Origin: Halorubrum amylolyticum
GTDB lineage: Archaea > Halobacteriota > Halobacteria > Halobacteriales > Haloferacaceae
DNA length: 64,000 bases
Direction: 5' to 3'
Assembly (NCBI RefSeq): GCF_004114995.1
Contig: NZ_SDJP01000001.1
Location: 431,048-495,047, forward strand
Part shown: one piece after another, positions 44,906 to 53,735 of the stretch
Layout of the letters: each line of letters begins with the position of its first letter
Numbering within the stretch: position 1 is the stretch's first letter
Made by a program: the position numbers and the translations under genes
The notes under the pieces: generated by a model
Seen by the model: the letters and a program-made list of their open reading frames with translations, nothing else
The model's database searches: none
What the model was told of the DNA's origin: nothing

Positions 44906-45244
44906 ATGGTGGGGGACGATCTGATCACGGTGCTCGGCAACAAGTACAACACGGACATCCTGACCGCGACCGGTGACGCGAAGTCCGCGCAGGACCTCAG
45001 CGACGAGCTCGACGTTCCGATCGCGACGTGTTACCGCCGGATCAACGAACTGGAAGAGGCCGATCTGCTGGAGCTCCACGACCGCCCGCTCTCGGACGAG
45101 CACCGTCGCGTGAAGGTGTATCGCCGGAAGGTCGACGGCGTCGAGGTCGACTTCCGCGACGGGTTTACCGTCGAGGTCGAGGAGCGCTCCGCGGTGAAGA
45201 ACCGGCTCGACGACGTGTGGCGCGACCTCTCGTCCGGACAGTAA
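44906..45244 (+). CDS. Winged-helix transcriptional regulator (ArsR-like)
   Basis: A 112-residue DNA-binding protein. The winged helix-turn-helix (residues about 5-70) contains SAQDLSDELDVPIATCYRRI as the recognition region and HRRVKVYRRK as the wing. A short C-terminal part (VEVDFRDGFTVEVEERSAVK) could dimerise or contact the divergent membrane protein. No metal-binding Cys cluster is present, so it is not a metal-sensing ArsR. Its closeness to the archaellin promoter raises the possibility of a motility regulator, but this is only positional. Confidence 0.85.
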   Translation: MVGDDLITVLGNKYNTDILTATGDAKSAQDLSDELDVPIATCYRRINELEEADLLELHDRPLSDEHRRVKVYRRKVDGVEVDFRDGFTVEVEERSAVKNRLDDVWRDLSSGQ

Positions 45245-45313
45245 CGACCCGATTTCGGCCCCGCGATACAGCGGTCGTCCCCGCCCCTCTTTCGGTCTGC
45301 GCCCCACCGAGCG

Positions 45314-46042
45314 TTAGAACGAGGGCTCGTCCGACCGTCCCATCATCGAGAACCCGCCGGCCCGCTCGTGAACGGTGATCCCTCCCTCGCCGATCTCCAT
45401 CGGGAAGATGTCGGTGTCGATGTCCTGTTTCCGCATCTTCGCCACCCACACGTACCGGTTGACGCCGGAGTCGGTCGGCGTCTGGATGAAGTAGATGTTC
45501 CCGTCAGTGAGGAAGTTCTCCAGCCCGACCTCGGTGTCGGGGAAGACGGCTCCCTGCTCGTTGATGAGCAGCGAGGTCAGCCCGTTCGCCTTGAGGATAT
45601 CGGAGAACTTCAGGAGATACGTCCGCTTCTCCTGTTCGGCGTCGAAGAAGAGCTGGAACATCGACAGCGAGTCGAGCACCAGCCGGTCGAAGTCACCGTC
45701 CTCGATCGTGTCGAGCAGCCGGTCGACAGCCGTCGAGAAGTCGGTCTCGCGCAGCATCTCGCGTTTGTCGAGGATGACGATGTCGCCGCGGTCAACGAGG
45801 TCGTCGAACCCCTCCAACCCGATCGACTCCGCGGCGCCGCGGATGTCCGCCTCGTCCTCCTCGAAGGAGACGTACACGCCGCGCTCGTCGTGTTCGGTGA
45901 CGCCGTGGTGAAGGTACTGGATCCCGAAAATGCTCTTGCCGGTGCCGGGGTTCCCGGAGACGAGGACCGTCGACCGCTCCGTGATACCGCCGGAGAGGAT
46001 CGAGTCGAGTCCCTCGACCCCGGTGGAGACGAGTTCTGACAT
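45314..46042 (-). CDS. KaiC-like RecA-superfamily ATPase
   Basis: A 242-residue single-domain KaiC-type ATPase. Walker A is LVSGNPGTGKSIFGIQYL near residue 30, the catalytic Glu pair lies in YVSFEEDEADI, and the Walker B strand is FDRLVLDSLSMFQ. Such haloarchaeal proteins are often labelled HTR-like and are thought to act in signalling rather than circadian timing. Start choice: the TATA box at 46067-46075 predicts transcription near 46045, so the ATG at 46042 is favoured over the one at 46054. It is divergent from the HalX response regulator. Confidence 0.9.
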   Translation of the reverse strand: MSELVSTGVEGLDSILSGGITERSTVLVSGNPGTGKSIFGIQYLHHGVTEHDERGVYVSFEEDEADIRGAAESIGLEGFDDLVDRGDIVILDKREMLRETDFSTAVDRLLDTIEDGDFDRLVLDSLSMFQLFFDAEQEKRTYLLKFSDILKANGLTSLLINEQGAVFPDTEVGLENFLTDGNIYFIQTPTDSGVNRYVWVAKMRKQDIDTDIFPMEIGEGGITVHERAGGFSMMGRSDEPSF

Positions 46043-46066
46043 TCGTCCCTTCATTGGCGACGGGAG

Positions 46067-46075
46067 TATATAAAA
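46067..46075 (-). promoter_or_regulatory. TATA box of the KaiC-like gene
   Basis: On the minus strand the box reads TTTTATATA, 29 nt (centre) before the ATG at 46042 and only 17 nt before the upstream ATG. This spacing decides the start in favour of 46042. Confidence 0.7.
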
Positions 46076-46186
46076 GACGATCCGACGGACCGACCGCACG
46101 GACGGCGACAGGTTTATTCCTCGACACGCCGCCCCTTCCTGTATGCCCGGTGAAGCGTCCCCCGTCGACCCCGGCGGTGATCGGCG

Positions 46187-46750
46187 GTGAGCGAGCAGAC
46201 GGTCCTCGTCGTCGAGGACGAGCCCGACATCGCCGCGCTGTACGCCGGCTTCCTCGAAGAGCGGTACGACGTGGATCTCGCCGAGACCGCCGCCGAAGCG
46301 ATCGACCGGGTCGACGGCGCGGTCGACGTGGTGTTGCTCGACCGGCGCCTCCCCGACGGGAGCGGCGACGACGTGCTCGAACACATTCGCGAGGCCGGCT
46401 ACGACTGCCGCGTCGCGATGGTCACCGCGGTCGAACCCGACTTCGACATTATCGATATGGGGTTCGATCTGTACCTCACCAAGCCCGTCAGCCGCTCGAA
46501 GCTGCTGGCGGCGATCGACACGCTGTTGACCCGAAGCGAGTACGACGATCTGATCCAGAAGGCCGCGGCGTTGGCGGGCAAGCGGGCGGTGCTCAACGCC
46601 CAGAAGCCGGCCGCCCAGCGCGAGGGGAACGAGGCGTACGCCGAGCTGGTCGAGCGGCTCGAAGCCCTCGACGCCGACATCGACGAGCTCGGCGAGTCGC
46701 TGTCGTCGGACGATTACCGCGCGATGTTCCGCGACCTCGGCGAGGCCTGA
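46187..46750 (+). CDS. Response regulator with HalX domain
   Basis: A 187-residue protein with an N-terminal receiver (VLVVEDEPDIAALYAGF; phospho-Asp in VVLLDRRLPDG near residue 53; Thr in AMVTAVEPD; Lys in YLTKPVSRSK). It is followed by the helical HalX domain (residues about 120-187), a haloarchaeal output module of unknown mechanism. A GTG start is used. No kinase gene is adjacent; the divergent KaiC-like ATPase is a possible functional partner. Confidence 0.9.
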   Translation: MSEQTVLVVEDEPDIAALYAGFLEERYDVDLAETAAEAIDRVDGAVDVVLLDRRLPDGSGDDVLEHIREAGYDCRVAMVTAVEPDFDIIDMGFDLYLTKPVSRSKLLAAIDTLLTRSEYDDLIQKAAALAGKRAVLNAQKPAAQREGNEAYAELVERLEALDADIDELGESLSSDDYRAMFRDLGEA

Positions 46751-47107
46751 CGCGTCGTCGACTTGGCTCGTCGCTGCCCCGCCTCGCCGCCGTCGTTTCA
46801 CCCGTCGATTCGCTCGTCTTCTCGTCGATGTCGATGCGCTTCCGCCCGTGAGTGTTCCCCGACCCCGCCCGGATCTTGAACGAAGTTTGAACGGAACTTG
46901 TCCCGATCTCGCACCAAAGTTGTCCGGTAGTTGAAAAATCTATATCCTCGTTATCGCCCTCGTCGGGGACATGACGGAACACGACACGCGGCGCCGGTTC
47001 CAACGGACGAGGGCGGCACCGTGCGCCGGCTGAGCGACGTCGACGATGGCCACGAGTACCCGGCCGCCGAGGACGTGGTTCAAGTGACTGTAACCCCGAC
47101 GTAGATC

Positions 47108-48637
47108 ATGACCTACGTTACCGAACACCGAGAGGTGCTCCTCGCGGCCGCGGCCGGAACAGCGGGGGTTGCCGGTTCGTACCTCGTCACGGGGTGGTCC
47201 CCCTCGTTCGTCGTCCGGCCCGTCGACCAGGCAATCGTCAACCTGACGCCGGGCCCGATCGTGACCGTCGCGATCGAGACCGTCGGCGACGCGGGCCACC
47301 TGATCCACGTCGCCATGGCGTTCGCGGCCGTGGTCGGGCTGTTCGGTGCGATCGCGTTGGCGGGGCTTCGACTCTCAGCGCACGCGGATCGACCGCTGGT
47401 CGGCGCCGCGGCCGCCGGCGCCGGGACGTGGCTGCTCGCTGCGGGTCTGACCGGACTCTCGACGCAGGCGCTTGGCGCGGCGCTCTCCGCGGCGGTCGTC
47501 GTCGGGATCGGCGGGCTCCCCGCTTCCTCGCCCGCACCTGATTCGGCCTCCGGTGACGACGCTCCAGTCCCGGAGGGGCCGACCGGTGCCGTCGACGCGG
47601 TGCGCCGTCGGACCCTAGGCGTCGTCGTCGGGGCGCTCGGGTTCGTCGTCGCGACGGTCGTCGGTCGGCGGTCGATCGGGGCCGACGACGAGGCGCTCGC
47701 CGACGCTCCGCGGTCCGAGGGCGCCGCCGCGCGGCTCGGCGAGCTCGAAGCGGCCTCGCTGGCGGTCGAGAGCGACGACCTCCACGGGATGGTGAGCCCG
47801 ATCGGCGAGTTCTACAACGTCGACATCGCGGAGTTCGACCCGCGGGTCGCCGCGACCGAGTGGTCGCTGACGTTCACCGGCGAGACCGATGGGGACCGGA
47901 CCGTCGACTTCGACGAGCTGATCGACCGTCCCGTCGAGCACCGCGCGGTGACGCTGCGGTGCGTCGGCGAGGACCTGAACGGTCGGAAGCTGGACAACGC
48001 CGTCTGGACGGGGACGCCGATCCGTCCGCTGCTCGAGTCGGTCGACCCGCAGGGCGACTGCAACTGCGCGATGCTCCGCGGCGAGGACGGGTACTACGTC
48101 CAGTTCCCGGTCGACGTGCTCGCCGAGGGCTTCCTCGCGTGGGGGATGAACGGGACGGAATTGCCCCCCAGCCACGGCCACCCGGTGCGGGTGCTGATCC
48201 CGGGCCACTGGGGCGAGACGAACGTGAAGTGGCTCTCGGAGATCGAGCTGCTGAACGTCGAGGAGGACGGCTACTGGGAGGAGCGCGGCTGGGAAGGGAC
48301 CGGCGAGGTGAAGACGGTCGCCAAGCTCTGGGACGAGGGGATCACGGAGCGCGGCGACGGCCGGATCGAACTCGCCGGCCACGCGTACGCCGGAACGCGC
48401 GGGATCGAGCGGGTCGAGGTGTCGACCGACGGCGGCGACTCGTGGACCGACGCCGCCCTCTCCGACTCCCTCCCCGACGCGGACGTTTGGCACCAGTGGC
48501 GCCACGTCTTCGATCCCGACGGGACACACGAGGTCGTCGTCCGCGCGGTCGACGGCGAAGGGACCCGCCAGATCCGAGAATCCACCGACCCGTCGCCGAC
48601 CGGCTCGGCCGGGTGGGTCCGGCGGACGGTCGGGTGA
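47108..48637 (+). CDS. Membrane-anchored sulfite oxidase-family molybdoenzyme
   Basis: A 509-residue protein. Residues about 1-185 hold four to five transmembrane helices. The rest is a molybdopterin-binding sulfite-oxidase domain with the Mo-ligating Cys in VTLRCVGEDLNG (near residue 288) and cofactor residues in HGHPVRVLIPGHWGETNVKW. A C-terminal dimerisation Ig-like domain (RGIERVEVSTDGGDSW) follows. It would transfer electrons from an oxidised substrate, possibly sulfite, to a membrane acceptor. A second Moco enzyme with a different layout is at 59427-60515. An unusual direct repeat (GAACGAAGTTTGAACGGAAC) lies about 210 bp upstream. Confidence 0.88.
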   Translation: MTYVTEHREVLLAAAAGTAGVAGSYLVTGWSPSFVVRPVDQAIVNLTPGPIVTVAIETVGDAGHLIHVAMAFAAVVGLFGAIALAGLRLSAHADRPLVGAAAAGAGTWLLAAGLTGLSTQALGAALSAAVVVGIGGLPASSPAPDSASGDDAPVPEGPTGAVDAVRRRTLGVVVGALGFVVATVVGRRSIGADDEALADAPRSEGAAARLGELEAASLAVESDDLHGMVSPIGEFYNVDIAEFDPRVAATEWSLTFTGETDGDRTVDFDELIDRPVEHRAVTLRCVGEDLNGRKLDNAVWTGTPIRPLLESVDPQGDCNCAMLRGEDGYYVQFPVDVLAEGFLAWGMNGTELPPSHGHPVRVLIPGHWGETNVKWLSEIELLNVEEDGYWEERGWEGTGEVKTVAKLWDEGITERGDGRIELAGHAYAGTRGIERVEVSTDGGDSWTDAALSDSLPDADVWHQWRHVFDPDGTHEVVVRAVDGEGTRQIRESTDPSPTGSAGWVRRTVG

Positions 48638-48699
48638 CGTGTCGACCGCCGTCTCCCGGTGGCTTCCCGGACCGCGTTGTTCGCGCCGAAACGATTTTT

Positions 48700-48990
48700 A
48701 TGACCCCCGCCACTCCCATCGCGTTCGGGATCCTGCTCACCGGCGTCAACAGGGCGCTGTTGGCGGTGCTGGCCGCGGTCTGGCTCCGCAACTACCGCGA
48801 GACGCTACTGCTCGGTCTGTTGGGGTTCAGCGCCGTCCTGCTGGTCGAGAACCTCGTCTCCATCGCCTTCTTCTTCAGCAGTATGCGGACGCTGTACGCG
48901 ATGGACCCGCTCGTGGGACGGGTCGTGCTCGGGATGCGCGTGCTCGAACTGCTCGCGGTGTCGCTGCTGACGTACGCGACGCTGAAATGA
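48700..48990 (+). CDS. Small membrane protein (DUF7521-like topology)
   Basis: A 96-residue protein with three transmembrane helices (IAFGILLTGVNRALLAVLAA; LLGLLGFSAVLLVENLVSI; VVLGMRVLELLAVSLLTYA). I recognise no function. It lies 62 bp after the molybdoenzyme gene on the same strand and may be co-transcribed. Its helix spacing resembles the small membrane protein at 44382-44720, though sequence similarity is not obvious. Confidence 0.7.
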   Translation: MTPATPIAFGILLTGVNRALLAVLAAVWLRNYRETLLLGLLGFSAVLLVENLVSIAFFFSSMRTLYAMDPLVGRVVLGMRVLELLAVSLLTYATLK

Positions 48991-49032
48991 TCGGCGTCCG
49001 ATCGCGCGGTCGGGCCGGGAGCCGCGACCCCC

Positions 49033-50454
49033 TCACGAGAGCTGTTCGCCGACCAGCCGGTCCGCTTCCGCGAGAAACGCGTCGCGCTCGTCGATCGGGA
49101 TGGTCGCGCCCGCGGCCACGTCGTGTCCGCCGCCGTCGCCGCCGACCGCCTGACTCGCGTCCCGCATCACCGCCGAGAGGTCGAGTCCCTTCCGGACCAG
49201 CGCGTGCGACCCGCGCGAGGAAACCTTCAGCTCCTCGGCGCTCTCCTCGGCGAACGCGATCACGGGCTTCGAGCCGTCGAGGGCCGGCGACCCGATCGCC
49301 ATTCCCGCGACGATGCCGACGATCGTCTCGCGAATTCGCGAACCGGCGTCGAACCACTGGAGGTGCTCCTCGTCCGTGACGCCCTCGTTTTTTATCCACT
49401 GGAGCCCCTCTGAGAGGTTCTTCCGGTGGTTTCGGAGGAGTCGGCGCGCCTCGGCGAGCGCGTCGCCGCGGTCGCCGAGACACACCGCGAGCCCCACGTC
49501 GGCCCGCTCGTACCGGGCGGTGGCGTTGAGGAGGGTGGAGAACTCGCTCACGTCCCGCAGCTCCGTGCCCGGCTCCTCGTCGACGAGGGTGTAGGAGGTG
49601 CCGATGAGCGCTTCGATCCGGTCCGCGGGAACGCCGGAGGCGACGGCGCGGCGCATCAGTCCGGACGCGAGAATCTGCCGTTCCTCGCCGTCGAGGTCGA
49701 CCCAGCGCCGCCACTCCCCGTCGCGTTTCACCTCGATGTCGAGGTCGGTGAGGAAAGCGATCGCGCCCGCCTCGTCGTTCGAGATCCCCGGGATCTTCAC
49801 GTCGGAGGCGTACTCCAGTAGCTTCGGGAGCGGGCGCGTCTGCCTGCCGTACAGGTCCAGATCCGTCCGCGTCTCGATGACGCCGGCGTCGACGCCGTCG
49901 GCGACGACCGCCTCGTTGGCGCCGACGAGTCCGCCGTCCGAGTCCTGCATGTCGCCGACCGCGCCGATCACCGCCAGCGCGGCGAGGTCGCGGTTGTCGC
50001 CGTCCGGCCCCTCCAGCGCGCGGGCGAGCACGTAGCTCGCGCCCGCCCCGGACAGCTCGCTCGCGCCGTTTATCCCTTCGAGAAGCGGATTGAGGTGGAA
50101 CTCCGTCTCGCGGTCGGCCGGCTGGTGGTGGTCGGCGATCACGGGGACGAAGTCGCCGCGGTCCTCGTGGTCGGCGATCACGTCGAGCTGGCCGGACCCG
50201 AAGTCAGTAAAGAGGACGACGTCGAACTCGCGCGCGGCGATGCCGGCGATCGACTCGGCGTCGAGCTGCTTCTCGAAGACGACCTCGTGGTCGATCCCGG
50301 CCCGCGCGAGCGCCGTCGAGGCGATCGCGCCGCTGGTGAGCCCGTCGGCGTCGATGTGGGACGCGAGCAGCACGCGGTCCGCGGCGCGGACCCGGTCGGC
50401 GCAGGCGTTCGCGCGCGCAGTGAGTTTCGGCACGGGAGGATCGGCGACTGCCAT
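49033..50454 (-). CDS. DHH-family phosphoesterase, RecJ-like single-strand nuclease
   Basis: A 473-residue archaeal RecJ-type protein. Motif I (LLASHIDADGLTSG near residue 32), motif II (VVLFTDFGSG), the DHH motif (PVIADHHQPAD near residue 107) and a C-terminal DHHA1 region with GGDGGGHDVAAGATIP are all present, so the Mn-dependent active site looks complete. Archaeal homologues degrade single-stranded DNA or RNA and associate with the replisome. The start MAVADPPVPKL is preferred over an upstream extension lacking conservation. It is divergent from the MetY gene. Confidence 0.92.
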   Translation of the reverse strand: MAVADPPVPKLTARANACADRVRAADRVLLASHIDADGLTSGAIASTALARAGIDHEVVFEKQLDAESIAGIAAREFDVVLFTDFGSGQLDVIADHEDRGDFVPVIADHHQPADRETEFHLNPLLEGINGASELSGAGASYVLARALEGPDGDNRDLAALAVIGAVGDMQDSDGGLVGANEAVVADGVDAGVIETRTDLDLYGRQTRPLPKLLEYASDVKIPGISNDEAGAIAFLTDLDIEVKRDGEWRRWVDLDGEERQILASGLMRRAVASGVPADRIEALIGTSYTLVDEEPGTELRDVSEFSTLLNATARYERADVGLAVCLGDRGDALAEARRLLRNHRKNLSEGLQWIKNEGVTDEEHLQWFDAGSRIRETIVGIVAGMAIGSPALDGSKPVIAFAEESAEELKVSSRGSHALVRKGLDLSAVMRDASQAVGGDGGGHDVAAGATIPIDERDAFLAEADRLVGEQLS

Positions 50455-50618
50455 TACCGAACGTTGGCTCTCGATCGGGGATAAATTCACGCTTCGGCCG
50501 GTCGACGGTGGAGGTCGCGCCCGCACCAGAGCCTTGCCGTCGCCGCTCCGACACAGGCAGGGGCATCACTTGCCGTAACTGACGGTTATAGACGTTTGTG
50601 GATATATGCACTACACAC

Positions 50619-51977
50619 ATGACACGTGGGTTCAACACCCGGAGTCTCCACGCCGGCGCCGAGGCCGACCCGGCGACCGGGTCGCGCGCGACCCCGATCC
50701 ACCAGACGACTTCCTTCGTCTTCGACGACGCGGACACGGCGGCGGAGATGTACGCCCTCCGGGCGGAGGGCCACATCTACTCCCGGCTCTCCAATCCGAC
50801 TGTGAGCGTTCTCGAAGACCGGCTCGCCGACCTGTCGGGCGGTTCCGACGCGGTCGCGACCGGTTCGGGGATGGCCGCGCTCGACGCGATCGCCACCGTG
50901 CTCGCGAGCGCGGGCGACAACGTCGTCGCCAGCTCCGAGATGTACGGCGGCACGGCCGCGTACCTCACGAGCATCGCGAGCCGCCGCGGCGTCGAGGCGC
51001 GGCTCGTCGACACGCTCGACGACGAGGCGTACGCCGACGCGATCGACGACGACACCGCGTTCGTCCACGTCGAGACGGTCGCGAACCCTTCGCTCGTCAC
51101 GCCCGACTTCGAGCGGCTCGCCGAGATCGCTCACGAGCACGCGGTCCCGCTCGTGGTCGACAACACGTTCGCGACCCCCTACCTCTGTCGGCCGTTCGAG
51201 CACGGCGCCGACATCGTCTGGGAGTCGACGACGAAGTGGATCACGGGCAACGGCACCACCGTCGGCGGTGTCGTCGTCGACGGCGGGCAGTTCCCGTGGG
51301 ACCATCCCGACGCCGACTACGACGAACTCGACGGCGAGTCGCCCGCGTTTCCGATCGACTTCGTCGAGCAGTTCGGCGACGCCGCCTTCGCCAACGTCGC
51401 CCGCCAACGCGGGGTCCGACCGACCGGCGGACAGCAGTCGCCCTTCGACGCGTGGCAGACGATCCAGGGGCTCAACACGCTCCCGCTCCGGATGGAGCGA
51501 CACTGCGAGAACGCCCGGGCCGTCGCCGAGTACCTCCGCGACGACGACCGGGTCGACTGGGTGGCGTACCCCGGCTTCGAGGACCACGAGAGCCACGACA
51601 ACGCGGCCGAGTACCTCGACGGCTACGGCGGGATGGTCACGTTCGGCGTCGACGGCGGCTACGAGGCCGCCAAGACGTTCTGCGAGGCCGTCGACCTGAC
51701 GAGCTTCCTCGCGAACATCGGCGACGCGAAGACCCTCGTCATCCACCCGGCCTCGACCACGCACGCGCAGATGGACGAAACGCAACAGCGGCTCGCCGGC
51801 GTCTACCCGGAGATGCTCCGGCTCTCCGTCGGGATCGAGGACCCCGACGACGTAATTACCGACCTCGATCAGGGGCTCGCCGCCGGCGAGCGCGCTGCGG
51901 GGGAGCGGGCCGCGGACGGCTCGGCCGAGCGATCCGCGGACGCGTTGGAGCGATCCGCGGACGACCCGGAGGTGTGA
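50619..51977 (+). CDS. metY: O-acetylhomoserine sulfhydrylase-type PLP enzyme (MetY)
   Basis: A 452-residue Cys/Met-metabolism PLP enzyme. It opens [20 protein letters not shown], typical of acetylhomoserine sulfhydrylases. The PLP-binding Lys lies in [16 protein letters not shown], and PLP-contact regions include [11 protein letters not shown] and [10 protein letters not shown]. With acetylhomoserine from the next gene (metX) it would make homocysteine using sulfide. The ATG at 50619 fits a TATA-like GGTTATAG 31 nt upstream, better than an ATG at 50598. The C-terminus carries a ~30-residue Ala/Glu/Arg repeat tail absent from most homologues. Confidence 0.92.
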   Translation: MTRGFNTRSLHAGAEADPATGSRATPIHQTTSFVFDDADTAAEMYALRAEGHIYSRLSNPTVSVLEDRLADLSGGSDAVATGSGMAALDAIATVLASAGDNVVASSEMYGGTAAYLTSIASRRGVEARLVDTLDDEAYADAIDDDTAFVHVETVANPSLVTPDFERLAEIAHEHAVPLVVDNTFATPYLCRPFEHGADIVWESTTKWITGNGTTVGGVVVDGGQFPWDHPDADYDELDGESPAFPIDFVEQFGDAAFANVARQRGVRPTGGQQSPFDAWQTIQGLNTLPLRMERHCENARAVAEYLRDDDRVDWVAYPGFEDHESHDNAAEYLDGYGGMVTFGVDGGYEAAKTFCEAVDLTSFLANIGDAKTLVIHPASTTHAQMDETQQRLAGVYPEMLRLSVGIEDPDDVITDLDQGLAAGERAAGERAADGSAERSADALERSADDPEV

Positions 51978-51981
51978 CGCC

Positions 51982-53280
51982 GTGAGCACCGTTCCGACCG
52001 GCCACGGCGTCGCCGCGCTCGGGGAGTTCACCTTCGAGTGCGGCCAGTCGGTCCCGGACCTAGAGGTCGCCTACGAGACCCACGGCGAGTTCGACGGCGA
52101 CAACGTCGTCTTGGTGTGTCACGCGCTCACCGGCAGCCAGAACGTCGCCCGGTCGCCCGCGCCGGAGCGCGACGAGGAGACCCGCGGTGCCGGGCAGGCC
52201 GGGCAGGCCCGCGCGTGGTGGGACGACATCGTCGGCCCGGGGAAGGCGATCGACACCACCGAGTACTACGTCGTCTGCGCGAACGTCCCCGGCTCCTGTT
52301 ACGGCACGACCGGGCCGGCGAGCGAGCGCCCCGCCGACCTCGACCTCCCCGACGAGCCCGACCACGACCGGTGGGGGACCGCCTACCCGCCGGTGCAGGT
52401 CGAGGACTGGGCGCGCTCACAGCGCCGCCTGCTCGACCACCTCGGCGTGGGTCGCCTCCGCGCCGTCGTGGGCGGGAGCGTCGGCGGCATGAACGCCTTG
52501 GAGTGGGCGAAGCGCTACCCGGACGACGTGGACCGGGTGGTCGCCATCGCGACCGCCGGGCGCCTCGACGCGCAGTGTCTCGCGCTCGACGCGGTCGCTC
52601 GGCGGGCGATCCGCGCGGACCCGAATTGGAACGGGGGCGACTACTACGGCGAGGGCCGCCCCTCGCCGGACGAGGGGCTCGCCTTGGCCCGCCAGATCGG
52701 CCACATCATGTACCTCTCGAAGGCGTCGATGGAGCGGAAGTTCGGCCGCCGATCGGCGGGCCGCGACTCGCTGACCCGCGAGGAGGGTGATCTGGGGCTC
52801 CCGCCGGAGCCGACGGCGGCGTTCTTCCCGTACCGCGAGGTGGAGTCGTACCTCGACTATCAGGCGGAGGGGTTCAGCGACCGGTTCGACGCCAACAGCT
52901 ACCTCTATCTCACGCGTGCGATGGACGAGTACGACCTCTCCGCGGGCCACGGCACCGACGCCGACGCGCTCGGCGCCTTCGAGGGCGAGGCGCTCTTGTT
53001 GAGCTTCACCGCCGACTGGCACTTCACCGTCGAGCAGTCGTCGTCGCTCGCCGACGCGTTCCGCGCCGGCGACGCCCCGGTCGCGCACCACGTGATCGAC
53101 TCCGACCACGGCCACGACGCGTTCCTCGTCGAGCCCGAGCACGTCGGTCCGCCCCTCCGCGACTTCCTCGCCGAGGGCACCGCCGGCCGCGCCGTCTCCG
53201 ACGGCGGCGGCGAGCGCGACGACTCCGCGCGCCCCGAACCCGACCACGCGCCGGTCCACGCGAGCCTCTTCCGGGGGTAG
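51982..53280 (+). CDS. metX: Homoserine O-acetyltransferase
   Basis: A 432-residue alpha/beta-hydrolase-fold acyltransferase that converts homoserine to O-acetylhomoserine in methionine synthesis. The nucleophile Ser is in [20 protein letters not shown] (near residue 165), the Asp in [11 protein letters not shown] and the His in [14 protein letters not shown]. The substrate loop YGTTGPAS is present. A GTG start lies 4 bp after the metY stop, so the two genes form an operon. The last ~35 residues are low-complexity and extend beyond the usual length. Confidence 0.95.
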   Translation: MSTVPTGHGVAALGEFTFECGQSVPDLEVAYETHGEFDGDNVVLVCHALTGSQNVARSPAPERDEETRGAGQAGQARAWWDDIVGPGKAIDTTEYYVVCANVPGSCYGTTGPASERPADLDLPDEPDHDRWGTAYPPVQVEDWARSQRRLLDHLGVGRLRAVVGGSVGGMNALEWAKRYPDDVDRVVAIATAGRLDAQCLALDAVARRAIRADPNWNGGDYYGEGRPSPDEGLALARQIGHIMYLSKASMERKFGRRSAGRDSLTREEGDLGLPPEPTAAFFPYREVESYLDYQAEGFSDRFDANSYLYLTRAMDEYDLSAGHGTDADALGAFEGEALLLSFTADWHFTVEQSSSLADAFRAGDAPVAHHVIDSDHGHDAFLVEPEHVGPPLRDFLAEGTAGRAVSDGGGERDDSARPEPDHAPVHASLFRG

Positions 53281-53310
53281 GTGACGACGTTCTAACCGAC
53301 AGCCGATGTG

Positions 53311-53625
53311 CGGTCGGCGCGCGCCTCTGAGCGCTCGAAGAGCGCGAGTAGGGAGAGACCGAAGGTCTCTCTGACAGCCGGCGGCAAAGCCGCCGGCGAG
53401 AGCGCGTGCGAGGGAGTCGGGGGTCCGGAGCGGAGCGAAGGACCCCCGACGAGGCTGGGGAGGCGTGAGGTGCGGGGCTGTGCGGTCGGGTGGGACTTAA
53501 AGGGGCAGTCACGAGGGCGAAGCACGGCGACGCAAGCACTGGAAGGAGCGAACGGAGTGAGCGACTGAAGCGCGCAGCGAGCCGCGCGAGTCCTCGCGGC
53601 TGGGGCTTTGGAGGCCTTCACCGTC
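53311..53625 (+). repeat. Non-coding structured repeat, copy C (possible RNA gene)
   Basis: Third copy of the family, located between metX and the acyl-CoA synthetase gene. Conserved blocks are retained (GAGGCTGGGGAGGCGTGAGG, GGGACTTAAAGGGGCAGTCA, GGCGAAGCAC, GCGAGTCCTCGCGGCTGGGG). Two extra hairpins occur in the first arm (AGAGACC-GAAG-GTCTCT, and GCCGGCGGCAAAGCCGCCGGC), the 11-bp stem GTCGGGGGTCC/GGACCCCCGAC replaces the shorter stems of A and B, and the second insert is almost absent. The arms change in sequence and length but stay paired. No convincing TATA box lies upstream. Confidence 0.72.
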
Positions 53626-53735
53626 GGTCCCGTCTCGACTGTGTATGAATGAGCAGGTGAGTCGTCGAACTCTCTATAACCATCACGATCAACCATGATA
53701 ACGTTCATAGTTCTCGACTCCGTGGTGTGTGAGGT

